64,000 nt of DNA from Aneurinibacillus terranovensis DSM 18919 (GTDB lineage: Bacteria > Bacillota > Bacilli > Aneurinibacillales > Aneurinibacillaceae), in the NCBI RefSeq assembly GCF_000430625.1, contig NZ_AUMJ01000004.1:62001-126000 (forward strand), given 5' to 3'. A program made the translations under genes and the position numbers. Positions 31,963 to 41,620 of this stretch are shown here, one piece after another. The notes under the pieces are model-generated. The model ran no database searches, had not been told where the DNA came from, and worked only from the letters and a program-made list of their open reading frames with translations. Numbering within the stretch: position 1 is the first letter of the stretch; each line of letters starts with the position of its first letter.

Positions 31963-32151
31963 TTAAGCGCGGGTTACAAGACCGGAGCGTAAAGCTTTTG
32001 TACTTACATAAACGCGCTTTGGCTTACCATCAACAAGAATACGTACTTTTTGTACGTTAACGCCCCATTTGCGTTTATTTGCACGGTTGGAGTGACTTCT
32101 TGAGTTACCGGTTTTTGCTCGTTTTCCAGTTACAAAACATACACGTGCCAT
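31963..32151 (-). CDS. rpmB: Ribosomal protein bL28
   Basis: bL28 is a small protein of the 50S subunit near the E site. The 62-residue product has the conserved [14 protein letters not shown] segment and ends [11 protein letters not shown]. The two CxxC pairs of the zinc-binding form are missing (only one Cys, in [11 protein letters not shown]), so this is the zinc-independent type. AAGGAGGTG precedes the ATG. As in B. subtilis it is transcribed opposite to its neighbours, from its own promoter. Confidence 0.97.
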   Translation of the reverse strand: MARVCFVTGKRAKTGNSRSHSNRANKRKWGVNVQKVRILVDGKPKRVYVSTKALRSGLVTRA

Positions 32152-32213
32152 TCATTCCACCTCCTTATGTGAGATGAAGTCGTTCATCGTGACTCTTATT
32201 TACATACTTTAGC

Positions 32214-32242
32214 ATAATATCACACATTCATAGAATAATCAA
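32214..32242 (-). promoter_or_regulatory. Vegetative promoter of rpmB
   Basis: On the minus strand TTGATT is followed after 17 bases by TATTAT, with TGTGA directly before the -10. A second candidate with a consensus TTGACA at 32249-32254 and TATGAA sixteen bases later overlaps it. Either would start rpmB about 55-80 bases before its ATG. Confidence 0.65.
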
Positions 32243-32269
32243 TACACCTGTCAAGAAATTCCCTTTACT

Positions 32270-32330
32270 CATAAGTGCAACTAAGGCTACCATCTGCGCT
32301 TTTGGCTTGATGCTAGCCAAGTTTTCTTTA
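32270..32330 (+). repeat. Dispersed repeat family A, copy A2
   Basis: The segment begins CATAAGTGCAACTAAGGCT and ends GCTAGCCAAGTTTTCTTTA; the middle contains CTGCGCTTTTGGCTT, also seen in the copy at 35417. It lies between the divergent rpmB and Asp23 genes. Confidence 0.75.
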
Positions 32331-32409
32331 AAATAAAAGGGGTTTGTAGTAAAATGATGAGGAGTTTTCGTACATACGGCAAAACATTGATTTAAAGGGG
32401 GCTTTTCCT

Positions 32410-32772
32410 ATGACCATTCAGTTAAGCACAGAGCTTGGAAAGATTGAAATCGAAAAAGAGGTGATTGCCACCCTTGCCGGCGCTGTGGCGATGGAGTGCT
32501 ACGGTCTTGTCGGCATGTCGTCGCGTAGAGCGATGAAAGACGGGATTGCCGATATTTTGCGGCGTGAGAACTTGTCTCGCGGTGTAGAGGTGGACAATGA
32601 AGGCAAATTGGTGGAGATTAATTTATATATAATCGTGAGATACGGCACGAAGATATCGGAAGTGGCCCATATTGTGCAGGAACGTGTGAAGTATGCGATG
32701 AATAAAGATTTAGGCATTGATGTTGACAGGGTTAATATATATGTGCAGGGTGTTCGTGGCGAGAACTCCTAG
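32410..32772 (+). CDS. Asp23/Gls24-family protein (YloU-like)
   Basis: The 120-residue product belongs to the Asp23 family, small alkaline-shock-related proteins often linked to the cell envelope; the B. subtilis homologue YloU sits at the same place before yloV. Visible features are the start MTIQLSTELGKIEIEKEVIA, the GAVAMECYGLVGMSS segment and the C-terminal RVNIYVQGVR strand. The protein has no membrane segment. It lies 13 bases upstream of fakA and is probably cotranscribed with it, but its molecular role is not established. Confidence 0.9.
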   Translation: MTIQLSTELGKIEIEKEVIATLAGAVAMECYGLVGMSSRRAMKDGIADILRRENLSRGVEVDNEGKLVEINLYIIVRYGTKISEVAHIVQERVKYAMNKDLGIDVDRVNIYVQGVRGENS

Positions 32773-32785
32773 GGGAGGAAATAGT

Positions 32786-34537
32786 GTGATCGAAAAGACG
32801 TTAAACGGACAGGTGCTGCGCCGGATGTTTGCCGCGGGTGCAAACTGTTTGGAACAGAATGCCGCGAGAGTGAATGCGCTTAATGTTTTCCCGGTTCCGG
32901 ACGGGGACACCGGAACAAATATGAACTTAACGTTCCGTTCAGGCATAGATGAACTTAATAAAAGCACGGACGAAGCAGTGGAGGCGGTAGCAGCGGTTCT
33001 TTCACGGGGACTCTTACTGGGCGCCCGCGGCAACTCCGGCGTGATCCTCTCCCAGCTCTTTCGGGGGTTTGCCAAAGGGATGGCGGAACTACAGGTTGCA
33101 GATGCCAAACAGCTGGCCCATGCGTTCGTTCAGGGTGTCGATATGGCGTACAAAGCCGTTCTAAAACCTGTAGAAGGGACGATTCTAACCGTTGCCAGGG
33201 AAGCGGCAAACGCCGCCCGGAATGCTGCACGGTATGGCTCGGTGCCTGATGTGTTAGAGGCTCTTTTGGAAGGAGCGAGGAAAGCGCTTGCGAATACACC
33301 GAACCAGCTCCCGGTGCTTAAAGAAGTGGGAGTCGTCGATTCCGGCGGACAAGGACTGGTGTATATTTATGAAGGCTTTGTCAGGAGTGTGGACAAGGCA
33401 GAACCGCTGCAGGAACCCTTCATTACCGGTGATGCCGTACCGCAGAATAAAACGGCGTTGTCCATAAACAATGATGTAATGGAACACCATCATATAAACC
33501 CGGCTGCCATTCAATACGGATACTGTACGGAGTTTATGGTTCACCTGACGAACAGTAAGCGATTTTCGGAAGAGAGCTTTCGGGAACAGTTGAGCGGGTT
33601 TGGTGATTCACTACTTGTTGTATCGGATGCTGATCTTGTCAAGGTTCACATTCATGCGGAGGAACCCGGCCGTGTGCTCACCTACGCTCAAAAATACGGC
33701 ATGCTTGACCGGATGAAAATTGAAAACATGCGGTTGCAGCATGAAGAAGTGTTAAAAAAACAGGAAGCACGCCAGCACTCTGTACAGCAAGCCAGCGTGC
33801 AGGACGATAAAATGCCGAACCTGAACCCTGAATTTATCGCTCCATTCCACCTGCCGGCTGAAAGTGATTCCCTCAACCGCAAGCCGTACGAAATCGTAAC
33901 GGTGGCTGCGGGAAAAGGCATTGAACAAATTTTTAAAAGCCTTGGTGCGGATATCGTCATCGAAGGCGGACAAACAATGAATCCGAGTGCGGAACAATTC
34001 GTGAAGGCGATTGATTCCTGCCAGGCCGACAACGTTATCATTTTGCCGAACAATAAAAATATCATCATGGCTGCTGAGCAGGCGGCACAGCTGGTGAGCA
34101 TACCGTGTGAAGTGATTCCGTCCCTAACCATTCCACAGGGGATGTCTGCGCTGCTCGCGTTTGATCCGTCTATTGAATTAGGAGCAAATAAAGAAAAAAT
34201 GCGGCAATCCCTGGCCCTCGTTAAGACTGGCCACATAACGTATGCCGTGCGCGATACGACCATCAATGAACAGGAGATTCATTCCGGTGATTTTATGGGT
34301 ATTGTAGACGGGGCAATCGTAACAGCCGCCAAAGACATTGTTGAAACAGCCCGAAACATGCTGGTTCAAATGGTGTCCGGTGAGGATGAATTGATTACGG
34401 TTATTTATGGCGAAGATGTAAACGAACCGGTGCTCGACCGCCTTGTAAAGCAAATTAAGACAGATTATCCGGAAATGGAAGTGGAAATTCACAATGGTAA
34501 ACAACCGCTCTATTCTTTTATTATCGCTGTGGAGTAG
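32786..34537 (+). CDS. fakA: Fatty acid kinase catalytic subunit FakA (YloV)
   Basis: FakA phosphorylates fatty acids bound to a FakB carrier, giving acyl-phosphate for PlsX/PlsY. The predicted 583-residue protein has an N-terminal DAK2/DhaL-like kinase domain (PVPDGDTGTNMNLT and the ADP-site GARGNSGVILSQL), a middle zinc-type domain with HINPAAIQYGYCTEF and VKVHIHAEEPG, and a C-terminal DegV-like domain. I chose GTG 32786 because AGGGGAGGAAAT lies just before it; earlier in-frame starts overlap the previous gene. The adjacent gene is a DegV/FakB protein, its expected partner. Confidence 0.93.
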   Translation: MIEKTLNGQVLRRMFAAGANCLEQNAARVNALNVFPVPDGDTGTNMNLTFRSGIDELNKSTDEAVEAVAAVLSRGLLLGARGNSGVILSQLFRGFAKGMAELQVADAKQLAHAFVQGVDMAYKAVLKPVEGTILTVAREAANAARNAARYGSVPDVLEALLEGARKALANTPNQLPVLKEVGVVDSGGQGLVYIYEGFVRSVDKAEPLQEPFITGDAVPQNKTALSINNDVMEHHHINPAAIQYGYCTEFMVHLTNSKRFSEESFREQLSGFGDSLLVVSDADLVKVHIHAEEPGRVLTYAQKYGMLDRMKIENMRLQHEEVLKKQEARQHSVQQASVQDDKMPNLNPEFIAPFHLPAESDSLNRKPYEIVTVAAGKGIEQIFKSLGADIVIEGGQTMNPSAEQFVKAIDSCQADNVIILPNNKNIIMAAEQAAQLVSIPCEVIPSLTIPQGMSALLAFDPSIELGANKEKMRQSLALVKTGHITYAVRDTTINEQEIHSGDFMGIVDGAIVTAAKDIVETARNMLVQMVSGEDELITVIYGEDVNEPVLDRLVKQIKTDYPEMEVEIHNGKQPLYSFIIAVE

Positions 34538-34564
34538 TAATGAAACAGGTAAAGGGGTCAATGT

Positions 34565-35413
34565 ATGCGATTGCGAATTGTAACGGACAGCACGGCTGAT
34601 ATACCAAAGGCATTAGCAGAGGAACTGGACATCTCCATTGTTCCGCTAAAAGTTCATTTTGACGAGCAAAGCTACCTCGACAATGTCGATTTATTGCCAG
34701 CGGATTTTTACGAAAAACTTACAAATGCGGAGAAACTGCCCACAACATCCCAGCCGTCTCCGGTCGATTTTACAGACTTGTATGAAAGACTCGCAGAGGA
34801 AGGCGAAGTCGAGATTATTTCGATTCACCTTTCCGGTTCTCTGAGTGGAACCTACCAGACGGCCACATTAGCTGCCGGAATGGTGGAAGACAAAGTAAAG
34901 GTTCATGTGGTAGACAGCAAAAGCGCGTCTTACGTGCTCGGGGCCATCGTGGTGGCGGTCGCCAGAGCCGCGCGGGACGGAAAAACGGGGGACGAATGCC
35001 TTGCTATCGGGCAGAAAATCATGGAGAACCAGCGGGTATTTTTCGTTGTGGATACTCTTACGTATTTGCAAAAAGGCGGTCGAATTGGTAAAGCGTCCGC
35101 TATCGTCGGTTCCCTCTTAAATGTGAAGCCTATCCTTACCCTGGACGGGAATGGGGTGGTGGCCCCGGTAGAAAAAGTGCGGGGGAAGAAAAAGGCGGTG
35201 GGCCATATTCTCGAACGGTGTAAAGAGCTTGCCGGGGACGAGCAGGTAGCGGCCGCTGTCCTGTATTCTACGGATGAGGAAGAAGCACGCACACTAATGG
35301 AGCAAGTAAAACGTGAACTGAACACGACGGAATTGATTCTTACACAGATCGGGCCGGTCATCGGCACTTATGGCGGTCCGGGTCTGTTAGCGATTACGTT
35401 TTATAAGGTATAA
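34565..35413 (+). CDS. DegV/FakB-family fatty-acid-binding protein
   Basis: DegV proteins bind a fatty acid and present its carboxyl group to FakA. The 282-residue protein shows the N-terminal IVTDSTADIP, the lipid-site motifs TTSQPSP and IHLSGSLSGTYQ, and the C-terminal glycine-rich IGTYGGPGLL. In the FakB proteins I know, the last motif usually reads GTH; here the His is Tyr, which may alter carboxylate contacts. The gene lies 27 bases after fakA, a strong functional hint. AAAGGGG precedes the ATG. A family A repeat follows directly. Confidence 0.9.
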   Translation: MRLRIVTDSTADIPKALAEELDISIVPLKVHFDEQSYLDNVDLLPADFYEKLTNAEKLPTTSQPSPVDFTDLYERLAEEGEVEIISIHLSGSLSGTYQTATLAAGMVEDKVKVHVVDSKSASYVLGAIVVAVARAARDGKTGDECLAIGQKIMENQRVFFVVDTLTYLQKGGRIGKASAIVGSLLNVKPILTLDGNGVVAPVEKVRGKKKAVGHILERCKELAGDEQVAAAVLYSTDEEEARTLMEQVKRELNTTELILTQIGPVIGTYGGPGLLAITFYKV

Positions 35414-35416
35414 TAA

Positions 35417-35469
35417 GAGCAGCTTAAGCTATTGCCTGCGCTTTTGGTTTAGGCGAGCCAAGTTTTTTC
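35417..35469 (+). repeat. Dispersed repeat family A, diverged copy A3
   Basis: CTGCGCTTTTGGTTTAGGC followed by GAGCCAAGTTTTTTC aligns with 32293-32328; the GTGCAACTAAGG part is diverged here. GCCT and AGGC can pair around the CGCTTTTGG centre. The copy fills the gap between the DegV gene and sdaAB and ends next to the sdaAB ribosome-binding site. Confidence 0.6.
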
Positions 35470-35485
35470 CTATGGGGAGGAAATT

Positions 35486-36151
35486 ATGAAGTATCGTACT
35501 GTATTTGACATCATTGGGCCTGTGATGATCGGCCCTTCCAGTTCCCATACAGCCGGGGCCGCCAGAATCGGGCGTGTGGCCCGTACGCTTTTTGCCAGGC
35601 AGCCCGACGTTGTTGACATTACCTTTTACGGTTCCTTTGCGCAAACGCACAAGGGGCATGGAACAGATATCGCCATTGTTGGCGGCATTCTGGATTTTGA
35701 TACCTTTGATCGTCGAATCGTGGACTCTCTTGCAATTGCAAAAGACCTTGGTGTGGATGTGAACTTTCATGTGAGCCAGGATGAGGCCGACCATCCGAAT
35801 ACAGCAAGAATTAAACTGCGGGATAAAGAGGGCTTCCAACTCGAGGTCGTCGGCATCTCGATTGGCGGCGGTAAAATTGAAATGACGGAAATCAACGGGT
35901 TTCCGTTAAAATTATCGGGAAATGCCCCAACCTTACTGGTCCTCCATGAAGATCGCTATGGAATGATTTCCGGTGTATCCAATGCCCTTGCGAAATATAA
36001 AATTAATATCGGGGCGATGGAAATGGCCCGCCGTGAAAAGGGAAGCGAGGCATTAATGGTCATTGAAACGGACCAGCCGATCCCTGAGCGGTTAGTAGAG
36101 GAAATTACATCCATGCCGTATGTTCTCTCCGTCTCTGTTCTTATGCCATAA
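35486..36151 (+). CDS. sdaAB: L-serine dehydratase, beta subunit
   Basis: SdaAB pairs with SdaAA to deaminate serine to pyruvate and ammonia with an iron-sulphur cluster. The 221-residue protein has an N-terminal SDH-beta domain (SSSHTAGAARIGRVAR) and a C-terminal ACT domain (about residues 148-221) that may bind serine. GGGGAGG lies seven bases before the ATG. It is followed by sdaAA after 47 bases, the split two-gene form usual in Firmicutes. Confidence 0.95.
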   Translation: MKYRTVFDIIGPVMIGPSSSHTAGAARIGRVARTLFARQPDVVDITFYGSFAQTHKGHGTDIAIVGGILDFDTFDRRIVDSLAIAKDLGVDVNFHVSQDEADHPNTARIKLRDKEGFQLEVVGISIGGGKIEMTEINGFPLKLSGNAPTLLVLHEDRYGMISGVSNALAKYKINIGAMEMARREKGSEALMVIETDQPIPERLVEEITSMPYVLSVSVLMP

Positions 36152-36198
36152 CCAAGCTTATTATCATCTAAGAAGGTCAGATAGAAGGGAGCATGTAA

Positions 36199-37089
36199 AT
36201 GAATTTTAAAACAGTGGCGGAACTGGTTGAATTGTGTCTAAAGGAAAACAAGCCAATTTCAGAAATTATGATTCTGGCTGAAATGGACATATCAGGGCGC
36301 GGCCGTGAAGCCATAATGAGCCAAATGTACCGTAACCTGGATATTATGGAGGAAGCGGTGCAGCGGGGAATTACCGAAGACGTCAAGTCGCGCAGCGGCT
36401 TGAGCGGAGGAGACGCCAAAAAGCTGCAGGAATATATCCGCAAAGGCAAAACGATCGCCGGCCCGGATATTCTCGACTCGGTAAGTAAAGCGATCGCGAC
36501 CAATGAAGTCAATGCGGCAATGGGAACGATTGTTGCCACCCCTACGGCCGGTGCATGCGGGATTGTGCCGGGAACTCTGTTTTCAACGGCATCAAAGCTT
36601 GGGGCAGGAAGGGAAGCGATGGTTCGTTACTTATTTACCGCCGGCGCGATTGGTTTTGTTATCGCAAACAATGCATGCATTTCCGGCGCGGCCGGGGGCT
36701 GCCAGGCTGAAGTGGGATCCGCGACTGCAATGGCAGCTGCTGCTATTGTCGAGCTGGCCGGGGGAACAGCCCAACAATCGGCGCACGCCACCGCCATCGC
36801 ATTAAAAAACCTGCTTGGCCTCGTGTGTGACCCTGTCGCAGGCCTTGTAGAAGTACCCTGTGTCAAACGAAATGCGATGGGCGCGGCAGTGGCTACGGTA
36901 GCGGCTGATATGGCGCTGGCGGGCATTGAAAGCCGGGTTCCGTGTGATGAGGTGATTGACGCAATGTATCGTATCGGAAAAACGATGCCGCACACATTGC
37001 GGGAAACGGCGCTGGGAGGATTGGCGGCTACTCCAACGGGACGTGCACTGGAAGGGAAAATTTTCGGTGTGCCGCTGAATCAGAAATAG
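36199..37089 (+). CDS. sdaAA: L-serine dehydratase, alpha subunit
   Basis: This is the catalytic, [4Fe-4S]-bearing subunit. In the 296-residue product the cluster cysteines lie in PTAGACGIVPG, NACISGAAGGCQAE and GLVCDPVAGLVEVPC. The start ATG 36199 follows AAGGGAG. The stop overlaps the recG start by one base. Position and order (sdaAB-sdaAA-recG) equal those of B. subtilis. No unusual features were found. Confidence 0.95.
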   Translation: MNFKTVAELVELCLKENKPISEIMILAEMDISGRGREAIMSQMYRNLDIMEEAVQRGITEDVKSRSGLSGGDAKKLQEYIRKGKTIAGPDILDSVSKAIATNEVNAAMGTIVATPTAGACGIVPGTLFSTASKLGAGREAMVRYLFTAGAIGFVIANNACISGAAGGCQAEVGSATAMAAAAIVELAGGTAQQSAHATAIALKNLLGLVCDPVAGLVEVPCVKRNAMGAAVATVAADMALAGIESRVPCDEVIDAMYRIGKTMPHTLRETALGGLAATPTGRALEGKIFGVPLNQK

Positions 37090-39146
37090 TGAATGCTTTA
37101 CTGAGCCCCGTAACAAAGGTGAAGGGGATTGGAGCGGAGAGCAGCGCCGACCTTCAATCCTTACATATTGAAACGGTCCGGGACTTACTGGAGCATTTCC
37201 CTTACCGCTACGAAGATTACAGGGTACGCGATTTATCGCAGGCGGAAGAAGGAGAGAAAATTACCGTCATCGGCACGATATACGGTGAGCCGGTTGTTCG
37301 TTTTTACGGGAAGAAAAAATCAAGAATTTCAGTAAAAATTGTTGTGGACCGTGTGGTCGTAACAGCGAACTGGTTTAACCGTCCTTTTCTGAAAAACCAG
37401 CTGCAAACCGGACGGGAAATTATGGTGAGCGGCAAATTTGAACGGTCACGGCTCCAACTGTCTGTAAGCGAGCATCATTTTATGGATGCGGCAAAAACGA
37501 AAGAAAAAGAAGGAACCATTGCGCCGGTCTACTCCACGACGGCGTCTATTTCTGTCAAGCAGATGCGCCGTTGGATTCGCGCCGCGCTCGACCAGTTCGG
37601 CCATGACATTCGAGAGATTTTGCCACCGTATTTGCTGGAAAAGTATCGCTTAATGTCACGGGAAGAGGCGATACGCCATATTCATTTTCCGGCCAGCGTG
37701 GAGGACGGGAAGCAGGGGCGCAGGCGGCTTGCTTTTGAAGAACTGTTGTTATTCCAGCTAAAAATGCAGGCATATCATGCGGTCAACAGGCGCAGTACCG
37801 ATGGAACGGCCATGCCGATCCCGATGGATAAGATACGTGAATTTGTTCACAGCCTGCCATTTCCACTTACCCGGGCACAGCGTCGTGTGGCAGGAGACAT
37901 TCTCAAAGATATGCAGGCGGATTACAGTATGAACCGCCTGCTGCAGGGCGACGTGGGGTCCGGAAAGACCGTTGTCGCTGCGATTGCTTTATATGCAGCG
38001 GTGTGTGCCGGATACCAGGGGGCGCTGATGGTGCCGACTGAAATTCTGGCCGAGCAGCATTATGCCACACTAAAAGACCTGCTTACACCGTTTCACGTAG
38101 AAATCGCGCTGCTTTCCGGCAGCGCAACGGTGCGACAGCGCAGGGATGTTCTGGCACAGCTCCAGTCCGGCATGTTGAACATCATTGTCGGCACCCATGC
38201 GCTTATTCAGGAGGATGTATATTTCGCCAACCTTGGGCTCGTTATCACAGACGAACAGCATCGTTTTGGGGTGGAACAGCGGCGGATATTGAGAGAGAAG
38301 GGACTTCACCCGGATGTTTTATTTATGACGGCGACGCCGATTCCGCGGACTCTCGCTATTACCGCGTTTGGCGATATGGATGTTTCAACGATTGATGAGC
38401 TTCCCGCGGGACGCAAGCCGGTTGAAACGTATTGGGTGCGGCACGAGATGCTGGAGAGGATTTTCGCATTTATCCGCAAAGAGGTCGACAAAGGGCGTCA
38501 GGCGTATGTCATCTGTCCGCTTATCGAAGAATCGGAAAAGCTTGATGTGCAGAATGCCATTGATGTCCACGCCGCGCTTAACCGGTATTTTACCCGTGCC
38601 TATCAGATCGGTTTAATGCACGGCAGGCTCCATCCGCGTGAAAAAGAAGAAGTGATGGAGGGATTTAACAGGGGAGAAATACAGGTGCTTGTCTCCACGA
38701 CGGTCGTTGAGGTCGGGGTAAACGTACCGAATGCGTCTGTCATGGTAATCTATGATGCCGATCGCTTCGGGCTGGCACAGCTCCACCAACTGCGCGGCCG
38801 CGTCGGACGGGGGGAGGAGCAATCGTACTGCATCCTTATTGCAGACCCGAAATCGGAAGTGGGCAGGGAGAGAATGCGGATTATGACGGAGACAAACGAC
38901 GGGTTTGAAGTCGCGCAGCGTGATCTGGAGCTGCGCGGACCCGGTGATTTCTTTGGGACAAAACAGAGCGGCCTGCCCGAATTTAAGCTGGCGGATGTCG
39001 TGCAGGATTACCGGATGCTTGAGGTAGCCCGGCAGGAAGCGGCCGAACTGGTGGAAAATGAAGCCTTTTGGGAAGCCGAGGCTTATTCCGGCCTGCGGCA
39101 TTATTTGAAAGAAGACGAATTTTTCGCCGGAAAAGTACGAGATTAA
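37089..39146 (+). CDS. recG: ATP-dependent DNA helicase RecG
   Basis: RecG regresses stalled forks and processes branched recombination intermediates. The 685-residue protein has an N-terminal wedge (OB) domain (about residues 60-160), helicase motifs GDVGSGKTVVAA and TDEQHRFGVEQR, the RVGRGEEQSYC motif VI, and a C-terminal TRG-like region with DLELRGPGDFFGTKQSG. It starts at GTG 37089, overlapping the sdaAA stop codon. Length is that of the family. Confidence 0.96.
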   Translation: MNALLSPVTKVKGIGAESSADLQSLHIETVRDLLEHFPYRYEDYRVRDLSQAEEGEKITVIGTIYGEPVVRFYGKKKSRISVKIVVDRVVVTANWFNRPFLKNQLQTGREIMVSGKFERSRLQLSVSEHHFMDAAKTKEKEGTIAPVYSTTASISVKQMRRWIRAALDQFGHDIREILPPYLLEKYRLMSREEAIRHIHFPASVEDGKQGRRRLAFEELLLFQLKMQAYHAVNRRSTDGTAMPIPMDKIREFVHSLPFPLTRAQRRVAGDILKDMQADYSMNRLLQGDVGSGKTVVAAIALYAAVCAGYQGALMVPTEILAEQHYATLKDLLTPFHVEIALLSGSATVRQRRDVLAQLQSGMLNIIVGTHALIQEDVYFANLGLVITDEQHRFGVEQRRILREKGLHPDVLFMTATPIPRTLAITAFGDMDVSTIDELPAGRKPVETYWVRHEMLERIFAFIRKEVDKGRQAYVICPLIEESEKLDVQNAIDVHAALNRYFTRAYQIGLMHGRLHPREKEEVMEGFNRGEIQVLVSTTVVEVGVNVPNASVMVIYDADRFGLAQLHQLRGRVGRGEEQSYCILIADPKSEVGRERMRIMTETNDGFEVAQRDLELRGPGDFFGTKQSGLPEFKLADVVQDYRMLEVARQEAAELVENEAFWEAEAYSGLRHYLKEDEFFAGKVRD

Positions 39147-39168
39147 AAGCAGGGGACACGGCCAGGAA

Positions 39169-39669
39169 CTAATGATCGGTGTCTTCATCCTCCGCACCGG
39201 ACGTTTTTTGCTTTTTTTCGAATCGCTCGCCAAGCCGCAGAATCGTATACATGACAACCATAGAGAAAGCTGTCATACCGTAGAAGCCAGCTCCTACGGC
39301 AATACCGATTCCACCGGCGAAAAAAATCATAGCGGCGGAAGTCAGGCCATGAATCGATTGGCCCTGGTGAATAATCAGACCTGCCCCAAGAAAGCCGAGC
39401 CCGCTGACAATCTGTGCGGCGAGGCGCATCGGATCCATCGTCGTATGGCCCGGGATCGAATAGAGTTGAACCGCATAGATCGAGACAAGGGTCAACAGCG
39501 TGGAGGCCACACATACAAAGGAATACGTTTTAATTCCGGCAGGCTTTGATTTGCTGCTCCGTTCTAGCCCTATCGCAAACCCGAAGATTGCACTCAGCAA
39601 AAGGCGGATGTACATTTCCAGGTGTTCATATTTCGTTAAATACTGAGTTAAGTGATTGAAAATATCCAT
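39169..39669 (-). CDS. MgtC/SapB-family membrane protein
   Basis: MgtC-family proteins are small membrane proteins; some regulate the F-type ATPase or magnesium homeostasis, others have unknown roles. The predicted 166-residue product has four or five hydrophobic segments and the family signature GLERSSKSKPAGIKTY, plus QIVSGLGFLGAGLI. I chose ATG 39669 because GGAAA precedes it and the family begins there; an upstream ATG at 39723 would add 18 residues. The C-terminal soluble ACT-like domain of MgtC itself is absent, so it is closer to the short SapB type. Confidence 0.88.
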   Translation of the reverse strand: MDIFNHLTQYLTKYEHLEMYIRLLLSAIFGFAIGLERSSKSKPAGIKTYSFVCVASTLLTLVSIYAVQLYSIPGHTTMDPMRLAAQIVSGLGFLGAGLIIHQGQSIHGLTSAAMIFFAGGIGIAVGAGFYGMTAFSMVVMYTILRLGERFEKKQKTSGAEDEDTDH

Positions 39670-39786
39670 GGTGATTTCGTTTCCTTTTTTATCATAGTAA
39701 AAAGGGTATGCCGCATGAAGCACCGGCTCCCCGTTGATGTACCTTATTCTATTCTATGATAGAGAATAGGGTGATTATTATTTCGA

Positions 39787-39829
39787 GACAAACAAATTCC
39801 CCGGCAGGTTAGCGGGGAATTTGTTTGTC
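39787..39829 (-). terminator. Seventeen-base-pair hairpin at the end of the EAL gene
   Basis: GACAAACAAATTCCCCG (39787-39803) pairs perfectly with CGGGGAATTTGTTTGTC (39813-39829); the stop codon of the minus-strand gene is in the nine-base loop. There is no clean T run beyond the T-rich stem, so termination strength is uncertain. The rest of the gap to the MgtC gene (39724-39786) shows nothing clear. Confidence 0.65.
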
Positions 39830-41539
39830 CAAAATTTTCTCCAATTCGCTGACTGGAAGGGGAGGAGTAAATAAATATCCTTGCGCCTCTTTACAATATT
39901 GTTGTTTCAAAAATAAAAGCTGTTCCTCTGTTTCGACTCCCTCTGCAATGACATGAAGCTTCAGATTATGGGCCATCGTAATAATCGTTGTCACAATGGC
40001 CGAATCTTTTGAGCCGCTGTGAATGTCGCGCACAAAAGATTTGTCAATTTTTAAACGGTTAATGGGAAAGTTTTTTAAATAGTTAAGCGAACTAAATCCC
40101 GTACCGAAATCGTCCATGCTGATTTGAACGCCGAGATCCCGGAGTTGATGCAGAGTTTCGATGGCCGGTTCCACCTTCATCATCATGCTTTCGGTAATCT
40201 CCAGTTCTAAGTATTTTGGGTCCAGTTCCGTGTCCCTAAGGATTCGGGCAACGGTTTCCACAAGATTATCCTGTTGAAATTGCTGGGACGAAAGATTGAC
40301 GGCGATCCGCAAAGGCGGGTATCCGGCAAGCTGCCATGTTTTGTTTTGCCGGCAGGCGGTACGCAGCACCCATTCGCCGATCGGTTCAATTAATTTTGTT
40401 TCTTCCGCGAGTGGAATGAATTCCATCGGGGGAATAAACCCCTGCTCGGGATGTTGCCATCTGATTAGCGCTTCGGTTCCTACGATATGTCCGGTATGAA
40501 TGTCAATTTGCGGCTGATAATAGAGGACAAACTCGTCGCGCTCCAGCGCTTTACGAAGATTTGTCTCCAGCATAAGTTTTTCATACGCGGTGTTATTCAT
40601 ATGAGGGGTATAGAACTGATAAGAAACGGCCTTTTGCTTCGCGTGAGAAAGGGCGGTATCGGCTTCCTTCAGAAGCATGTCCGCGTCTTTTCCTTCTGTG
40701 GAAAAAGAAATTCCTATGGAAGGGGAAACATAGACATCGTATCCTTCTAAGCAAAAAGGGCGGGTAAACTCGCAGATAATCTTGTCAACGCTGGTCTGGA
40801 CCTTTTTTTGCTCGGTATCTGGGAGTATAATCGTAAATTTGTCTCCGTCTAAACGGGCGACGGTATCTTCCACGGCAACGCATGTAAGAAGCCTCTCTGC
40901 GACATTTCGCAGCAGGTGATCCCCGAATAGATGGCCCAGTGAATCATTGACTACATTGAATTTGTCTAAATCGATATACATTACCGCGAGAGGATTTCCC
41001 GTGTCGAGTGCCGTGGTCAGGCGTTCGTGAAACAGCCTGCGGTTAGGAAGCTTTGTAAGCGAGTCGTGGTAGGCCATAAAGTTTATTTTTTCTTCGAATG
41101 CTTTTCGCTTTGTGATATCATTTCGAATGGATATGTATTGATAGGGTTTTCCGTTCTGGTCCAAAAAAGGGACAATCGTCGTCTGAACCCAGTACATCTT
41201 ACCGTCCTTGGTGCGGTTTTTTATCTCCCCGTGCCATATCTCCCCACTCACTATCGTTCTCCACATATCTTCAAAAAAATCCTTTGAGTGAAACCCCGAT
41301 TTAATGATACGGTGAGTCCGTCCTACTAACTCTTCTTTACTAAACTTGGAAATTTCACAAAATTTTTTATTTACATATTGAATAATGCCTTCTGCATCGG
41401 TAATGGCGACAATGGAGGATTCGTCGAGCGCATGTTTAATATCCTCCAACTGTTTAAGCAGGGTTTCCTCTGCGCCGGTTTTGTGGCTAAGTACATAGTC
41501 TTCTATTTCTCTATTCTTTGCATTCATGTTGTCCGTCAC
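39809..41539 (-). CDS. PAS-GGDEF-EAL cyclic-di-GMP protein, probable phosphodiesterase
   Basis: The 576-residue protein lacks a membrane segment. It has a coiled start, a PAS sensor (about 35-140, with [15 protein letters not shown]), a GGDEF domain (about 150-305) and an EAL domain (about 315-565). The GGDEF signature reads DGDKF in place of GGDEF, so cyclase activity is doubtful. The EAL domain looks complete: [35 protein letters not shown] and AEGVET. A phosphodiesterase, perhaps allosterically controlled by GTP or the PAS ligand, is the best reading. GAGGTGACG precedes the ATG. A hairpin with a T run lies about 85 bases upstream on the same strand. Confidence 0.92.
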   Translation of the reverse strand: MTDNMNAKNREIEDYVLSHKTGAEETLLKQLEDIKHALDESSIVAITDAEGIIQYVNKKFCEISKFSKEELVGRTHRIIKSGFHSKDFFEDMWRTIVSGEIWHGEIKNRTKDGKMYWVQTTIVPFLDQNGKPYQYISIRNDITKRKAFEEKINFMAYHDSLTKLPNRRLFHERLTTALDTGNPLAVMYIDLDKFNVVNDSLGHLFGDHLLRNVAERLLTCVAVEDTVARLDGDKFTIILPDTEQKKVQTSVDKIICEFTRPFCLEGYDVYVSPSIGISFSTEGKDADMLLKEADTALSHAKQKAVSYQFYTPHMNNTAYEKLMLETNLRKALERDEFVLYYQPQIDIHTGHIVGTEALIRWQHPEQGFIPPMEFIPLAEETKLIEPIGEWVLRTACRQNKTWQLAGYPPLRIAVNLSSQQFQQDNLVETVARILRDTELDPKYLELEITESMMMKVEPAIETLHQLRDLGVQISMDDFGTGFSSLNYLKNFPINRLKIDKSFVRDIHSGSKDSAIVTTIITMAHNLKLHVIAEGVETEEQLLFLKQQYCKEAQGYLFTPPLPVSELEKILDKQIPR

Positions 41540-41586
41540 CTCGTTAGAGGAATGAATCCCCTCTATATGAAAATGTAGCCATTATT

Positions 41587-41615
41587 AGTATAAGATAAAG
41601 AACGGTAAAACTCTA
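41587..41615 (-). promoter_or_regulatory. Possible promoter of the EAL gene
   Basis: On the minus strand TAGAGT is followed after 17 bases by TATACT. The -35 is poor. If real, transcription would start after the upstream hairpin, making that hairpin irrelevant for this gene. Confidence 0.35.
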
Positions 41616-41620
41616 CAAAA

